From contig CM037791.1 in assembly GCA_021229015.1 (NCBI GenBank), positions 55,001,741-55,065,740 on the forward strand: a DNA stretch of 64,000 nt, given 5' to 3'. Both the position numbers and the translations under genes were made by a program. A model generated the notes under the pieces. That model saw only the letters and a list, made by a program, of their open reading frames with translations. It was not told where the DNA came from and made no database searches. The stretch's first letter is position 1, and each line of letters begins with the position of its first letter. Source of the DNA: Solen grandis. Lineage: Eukaryota > Mollusca > Bivalvia > Adapedonta > Solenidae. Positions 60,887-64,000 of the stretch are shown here, piece after piece.

Positions 60887-61290
60887 CAAAAGGTCACAGT
60901 TTTGCAGATAGATGATTAAGTAATAAGCACATTATTTCATTCTTAACAGTTTGTAGATGATTTTTAATTAGGGTGACATTTCAAGATCACAATATTGCTT
61001 CAAAATTCATTCTCATTAATGTTTTGGTAAATAAATTTTATTTATAAGTTTCATTTTATTCAAATTCATATAAATAAATAAAGATACAAATATACAGGAC
61101 TGGTGCAACAAACAAAACTAGTACATACAATATATTGATTTTTAATGTTCTTTTTATTAAAATACATTAAAAAACATCACAATTTATATTATAAGCACAT
61201 TTTGGTATAATTCATCTGCTTCTTGAAATACATAGTTGGGGGGGGGGGCCGAAAATTGGGGGGGGGGGGAAAATTTAGTCCACACTCGTG
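60887..61290. other. Unassigned LSM4 intron sequence with G runs
   Basis: AT-rich sequence without a recognised gene. Two G runs lie at about 61238-61248 and 61259-61269. Confidence 0.5.
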
Positions 61291-61530
61291 GTAGATGACT
61301 ATGAGGTTCCATGGCAACTAGATTTCTGCATGGATCAAGATTATTTTAGCAATTTTTGTGAAGGTTCACCCAAGAATGATTCATGCCAAGTTTCATCAAC
61401 TTCTACCTAGCGATTTCAGAAGAGATGAAATTGTTGACAACGCACGGATGATGCTTGACAGACAATGGTGGACGCAGGGTGATCACAATAGCTCACCATG
61501 AGCATATTGTGCTCTTGTGAGCTTAAGGTT
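61291..61530 (+). mobile_element. Right-half relic of a family A element
   Basis: TTCTGCATGGATCAAGATTA, GCCAAGTTTCATCAACTTC and a right end CTCACCATGAGCATATTGTG then CTCTTGTGAGCTTAAG are present. It ends about 43 bp before the LSM4 exon donor at 61572. Confidence 0.75.
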
Positions 61531-61572
61531 AAACAATAAATCATTAAGTCTGTCTTTGAAAGAAATTCTTAC

Positions 61573-61671
61573 CCTTGAAGTACAAATAACTTCTCGCAGG
61601 TTTATATTCATCCAATTATCACAGCTCACTAGATGTCCATTATAGGTCTCACCATTTTTCAACTCCACCAA
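61573..61671 (-). CDS. LSM4: LSM4 exon with Sm1 motif
   Basis: The acceptor is TTCCAATTGCAG|TTGGTGG and the donor TCAAGG|GTAAGA. The 99 bp encode exactly 33 residues in phase 0, opening [20 protein letters not shown] and ending [10 protein letters not shown]. This is the Sm1 motif; the CDNWMN segment is the conserved loop (Asp, Met-Asn) that contacts uridine-rich RNA in LSm rings. Identity to animal LSm4 is essentially complete across the exon. The upstream exon should end in the codon for Met of the family sequence HPM. The exon is squeezed between two family A elements, one ending 43 bp downstream and one starting about 14 bp upstream of it in the gene sense. Confidence 0.97.
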
Positions 61672-61684
61672 CTGCAATTGGAAA

Positions 61685-61969
61685 ATAAGAGGGCCATGAT
61701 GGCCCTGGCTCACTCACCTGAGTATAGGGTTACCCAAGGAACAGCAGTCTGTATTAAAACATTTTGAAATCTGGCCAGTAGTTTTGAAGGAGATGATCCC
61801 TGCAAAGTTTTATCAAATTCTGTCAAGCAGTTTCAGAGGAGAGGACATTTTAAGTTTTCAATATACACATACAAGGCAAATTAATCCTGCCCCTTGCAGC
61901 TATGTATTTTTATGGATCGAAATAATTTTAGCAACTTTTGTGAAGCTTCACCCAAGGATCATCCCTGCC
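61685..61969 (+). mobile_element. Family A element, left part, at the LSM4 3' splice site
   Basis: The left end reads AAGAGGGCCATGATGGCC then GGCTCACTCACCTGAG. The body follows the copy at 59716 (AACATTTTGAAATCTGGCCA) until the gap at 61970. The right end is hidden by the gap. Confidence 0.85.
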
Positions 61970-62069
61970 NNNNNNNNNNNNNNNNNNNNNNNNNNNNNNN
62001 NNNNNNNNNNNNNNNNNNNNNNNNNNNNNNNNNNNNNNNNNNNNNNNNNNNNNNNNNNNNNNNNNNNNN
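61970..62069. other. Assembly gap, 100 N
   Basis: Exactly 100 N. It hides the right end of the family A element, possibly the 5' part of the LINE at 62171, and possibly LSM4 exon 1. Confidence 0.99.
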
Positions 62070-62170
62070 AATTCTTTGTCTGTGATCACTGGAGCGTGAC
62101 ATTTACAGTGGTCAGCGGTGAGTAATAGTTTACTCTATATTGTTTACCCCACCCCACACAAAGGAAAATC

Positions 62171-63166
62171 ATGGCGGACTCAGACAATGAAGTTGCAAAA
62201 GATAGTGAACGTGAATTTGTGGACTGTGCATCTGACGCAAGTTTCTCCGGAAAAAGTTCTGTTGGGGCTAGAGTAACGAAACGTAGAGCCTCCCCCCTTG
62301 ATAAACCTGTTTCCAAAAGGGTCACTTATGCTGCTAATCCCGTTCGAGGAAAGAAAGCACTGTCCTTCTCTGATATGCTGATATCATCGTTTGGTGACCA
62401 GGGATTTATAACAAATGCAACCCCAGCTATCTCCAAAATGATGCAACCAATTATTCAAGTAGCCATAAATCAAGCTGTTGAGACTGTCGTAAATGAACTT
62501 AATACCAACATTCTGCAAAAACTGGTTGCTTCCAACAATGAACTCAAAGAGTCAGTCGTAAACCAATGCGAACTAATACGTAAGCAACAAGATACAATAG
62601 ATACTCAAAACAAAGAACTACAGAAAAATCAAGAGTCAATCACTAAACTAGAAGATAAAGTTAGCTCCCTATCCGATGAAGTCTCATCTCTACGTCTAGC
62701 AACAAATGACCTCGAGCAATATGGTCGAAGAAATTCAGTTCGTATCTCCAATCTCCCCGTTCGAAAGGATGAGGCAGAAAACGAGTCGCTGCTTAAGAAA
62801 AAAATTGCCCAGTTCATAAACGAGAGTGTCATAACTGATGGTGCCCATCTCAATGAACAAGACATAGACAGATGTCACCCGGTAGGGAAAAAACATGTGC
62901 CACAAATACTGGTGAAATTTCACAAGCATCATGATAAAAACAGAGTGTTTTTTGCCAAAAAGAACCTAAAGGGAAACCCAGGGAAAATATTCATTACTGA
63001 AGACCTGACTAGATATAATCAGAACATCGTAAAATCTGTCTTGGCCCTAAAGAAATCAAAGTCAATCGCAAGTTTCTGGACGAGAAACGGGTTCATCTTC
63101 GTCAAGAAGTCTTTCAATTCAAGTCCAATCAAGATTACTAAACTTGAAGATGTTGACTCAATCTAA
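62171..63166 (+). CDS. LINE-type ORF1 protein (coiled coil plus RNA-binding core)
   Basis: An intact 331-codon frame. Residues 1-60 are polar and charged with basic KRRASP and SKRVTY segments. Residues about 115-190 form a heptad-rich coiled coil rich in Gln, Glu, Lys and Leu. LEQYGRRNSVRISNLP (about 185-200) opens an RRM-like core that continues through DIDRCHPVGKKHVPQILVKF and the C-terminal TRNGFIFVKKS. This order is that of L1-type ORF1 proteins, which trimerise and coat the element RNA as chaperones; many bivalve LINEs carry such a frame. The start is chosen at the first ATG, followed by GCGG. No ORF2 is found within 830 bp downstream. It could also be a domesticated single-exon copy. 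Confidence 0.85.
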   Translation: MADSDNEVAKDSEREFVDCASDASFSGKSSVGARVTKRRASPLDKPVSKRVTYAANPVRGKKALSFSDMLISSFGDQGFITNATPAISKMMQPIIQVAINQAVETVVNELNTNILQKLVASNNELKESVVNQCELIRKQQDTIDTQNKELQKNQESITKLEDKVSSLSDEVSSLRLATNDLEQYGRRNSVRISNLPVRKDEAENESLLKKKIAQFINESVITDGAHLNEQDIDRCHPVGKKHVPQILVKFHKHHDKNRVFFAKKNLKGNPGKIFITEDLTRYNQNIVKSVLALKKSKSIASFWTRNGFIFVKKSFNSSPIKITKLEDVDSI

Positions 63167-63611
63167 ACTTGTTTCTCCGAACATTACGAGTTTGTTTACT
63201 CCCAGAACATGTGCTTTTCTATAAATAGAAAGGATTTCCCAGATTGTACAAAGCCCTTAGCCAATCAAATCAAACTATATTCTTATCGCCAATTCTGATT
63301 GGTCCAGTTCCAATATACAGACAAGCCAAGTACCAGCTGTTTTACTCTTCCGGTTAGAACGGTGTTTACTTCAGTTAGACACGAACGACAGTTTTTTTTT
63401 TGTTTGTTTGTTTTTTTGTGTGTGTTTTTTAAAAATCATTTCTTCTCTTGCTGGAGCGTTTGCCACTTCATTTAATTCACAGATTCGAGGTTATAAGTAT
63501 ACTTCGTTTCAATGTTAATTATGTAAGTTTTGAAAATCTATGGAAAATTTTTGACTCGCTAGATTTATCTACATGAGAGCGTTGCATCACATTCAGAAAC
63601 TCTCGTTGTTT

Positions 63612-63664
<53 letters not shown>

Positions 63665-64000
63665 CTGTTTCATTGGTATTGTCTTTATGTATACTATGTA
63701 CAGACCTCACATTATATTTAGGTCAACGTTACGCATATCAGACTTGTGCGTTTCTGTCTAACCAGTCCAATATAAAGTGTTTATATTTAGAGGCTTAGTG
63801 CATGCATTATCTCCCTTTCTAGTTGTTTTTTATATTGCCCTTACACTAGGATATTATGTAAAGGTGTATAATGCCAAAAAAAAAAAAAAAAAGGTTTTAA
63901 AAGTGTCATTCTTTATACATATGACAATTCTTTTTCAGTTATATATGCATTGAACTTAAGCTTAATTTATTTTAATTTTTGTTTCAGCAAATACATGAAA
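63167..64000. other. Sequence after ORF1, no gene seen
   Basis: No endonuclease or reverse-transcriptase motif appears. A (TA)n microsatellite is at about 63616-63661 and a poly-A tract at about 63876-63892. The latter could mark a retroelement tail, in which case the LINE unit may be an ORF1-only copy. Confidence 0.5.

Larger units (their letters stand above)
28440..61671 (-). other. LSM4: LSM4 gene, partial (first exon not in view)
   Basis: Three exons on the minus strand encode about 117 residues of LSm4. This Sm-like protein is part of the LSm2-8 ring on U6 snRNA in the nucleus and the LSm1-7 ring that promotes decapping in the cytoplasm. Phases match: exon 61573-61671 ends in phase 0, and exon 39319-39493 leaves one base that is completed by GT from exon 28699-28778. 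Introns are 22,079 bp and 10,540 bp and consist mostly of mobile elements. The N-terminal exon of about 15 residues is missing from the visible sequence and may be in the gap at 61970-62069 or beyond 64000. The gene appears functional: no stops or frameshifts, and consensus splice sites. Confidence 0.93.

Noticed and set aside
8193..61969. Calling family A classic Helitrons
   Set aside because: The right ends read CTAA after a hairpin, which recalls CTRR. However, the next base is A in almost every copy where a T is expected, and the left ends do not begin with TC after A. The Helentron-like idea is kept only as a hypothesis.
62072..62170. LSM4 first exon just beyond the gap
   Set aside because: No minus-strand frame matching the expected short LSm4 N-terminus was found there or in 63167-64000.

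Overview
The window reads as nuclear DNA of a bivalve mollusc, probably a heterodont clam. The evidence is AT-rich sequence, long introns, tRNA-derived SINEs, and very many bivalve-style dispersed repeats that open with 'ACAAGAGGGCCATGATGGCC' and close with 'CTCAGGTGAGCTAAAAA'. The species call is inference; no species-specific marker was seen. Two runs of 100 N (11870-11969 and 61970-62069) are assembly gaps.

One conserved cellular gene is certain: LSM4, on the minus strand. Three coding exons are present (61573-61671, 39319-39493, 28699-28778). They have matching splice phases, a complete Sm fold core and an Arg-Gly-rich tail ending in a stop. The first exon, expected to encode about 15 residues, is not visible and must lie in the gap or beyond the window. 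The product is about 130 residues, yet the part seen here spans 33 kb. Its introns of 10.5 kb and 22 kb are almost entirely mobile-element sequence. A weaker candidate is a small three-exon plus-strand transcription unit at about 960-2931 with a 43-codon spliced frame of unknown function.

Layout. 1-8 kb: mostly single-copy-looking sequence with three CCATGG/CCATTG-type quasi-palindromic islands, one SINE and an unusual set of ten copies of a 15-bp word. 8-11.3 kb: a degenerate minisatellite split by a composite element. 12.8-17.5 kb: a cluster of ten long hairpins with two local tandem duplications and three SINEs. 17.5-20.4 kb: two repeat families that recur inverted at 34-36 kb and 50-57 kb. 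20.4-24 kb: a decayed LINE whose ORF2 is interrupted by two DNA transposons. 24.5-62 kb: LSM4 and its flank, filled with families A to E of short non-autonomous elements, many nested, plus TA-target MITEs, a hAT-like element, and Tc1 and LINE relics. 62.1-63.2 kb: an intact LINE-type ORF1.

The most interesting theme is that families A to E, unrelated in most of their sequence, share one modular plan. Each has a short family-specific stem-loop at the left end, an inverted repeat, internal tandem units of roughly 145-165 bp, usually a (GGAC)-like microsatellite, and a right-end hairpin that contains the partner inverted repeat. The inverted repeats co-vary between copies. All recognisable family A copies, thirteen of them inside LSM4, point the same way, antisense to LSM4. 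The plan resembles bivalve 'pearl' and Helentron-associated elements, but no family here is assigned with certainty.
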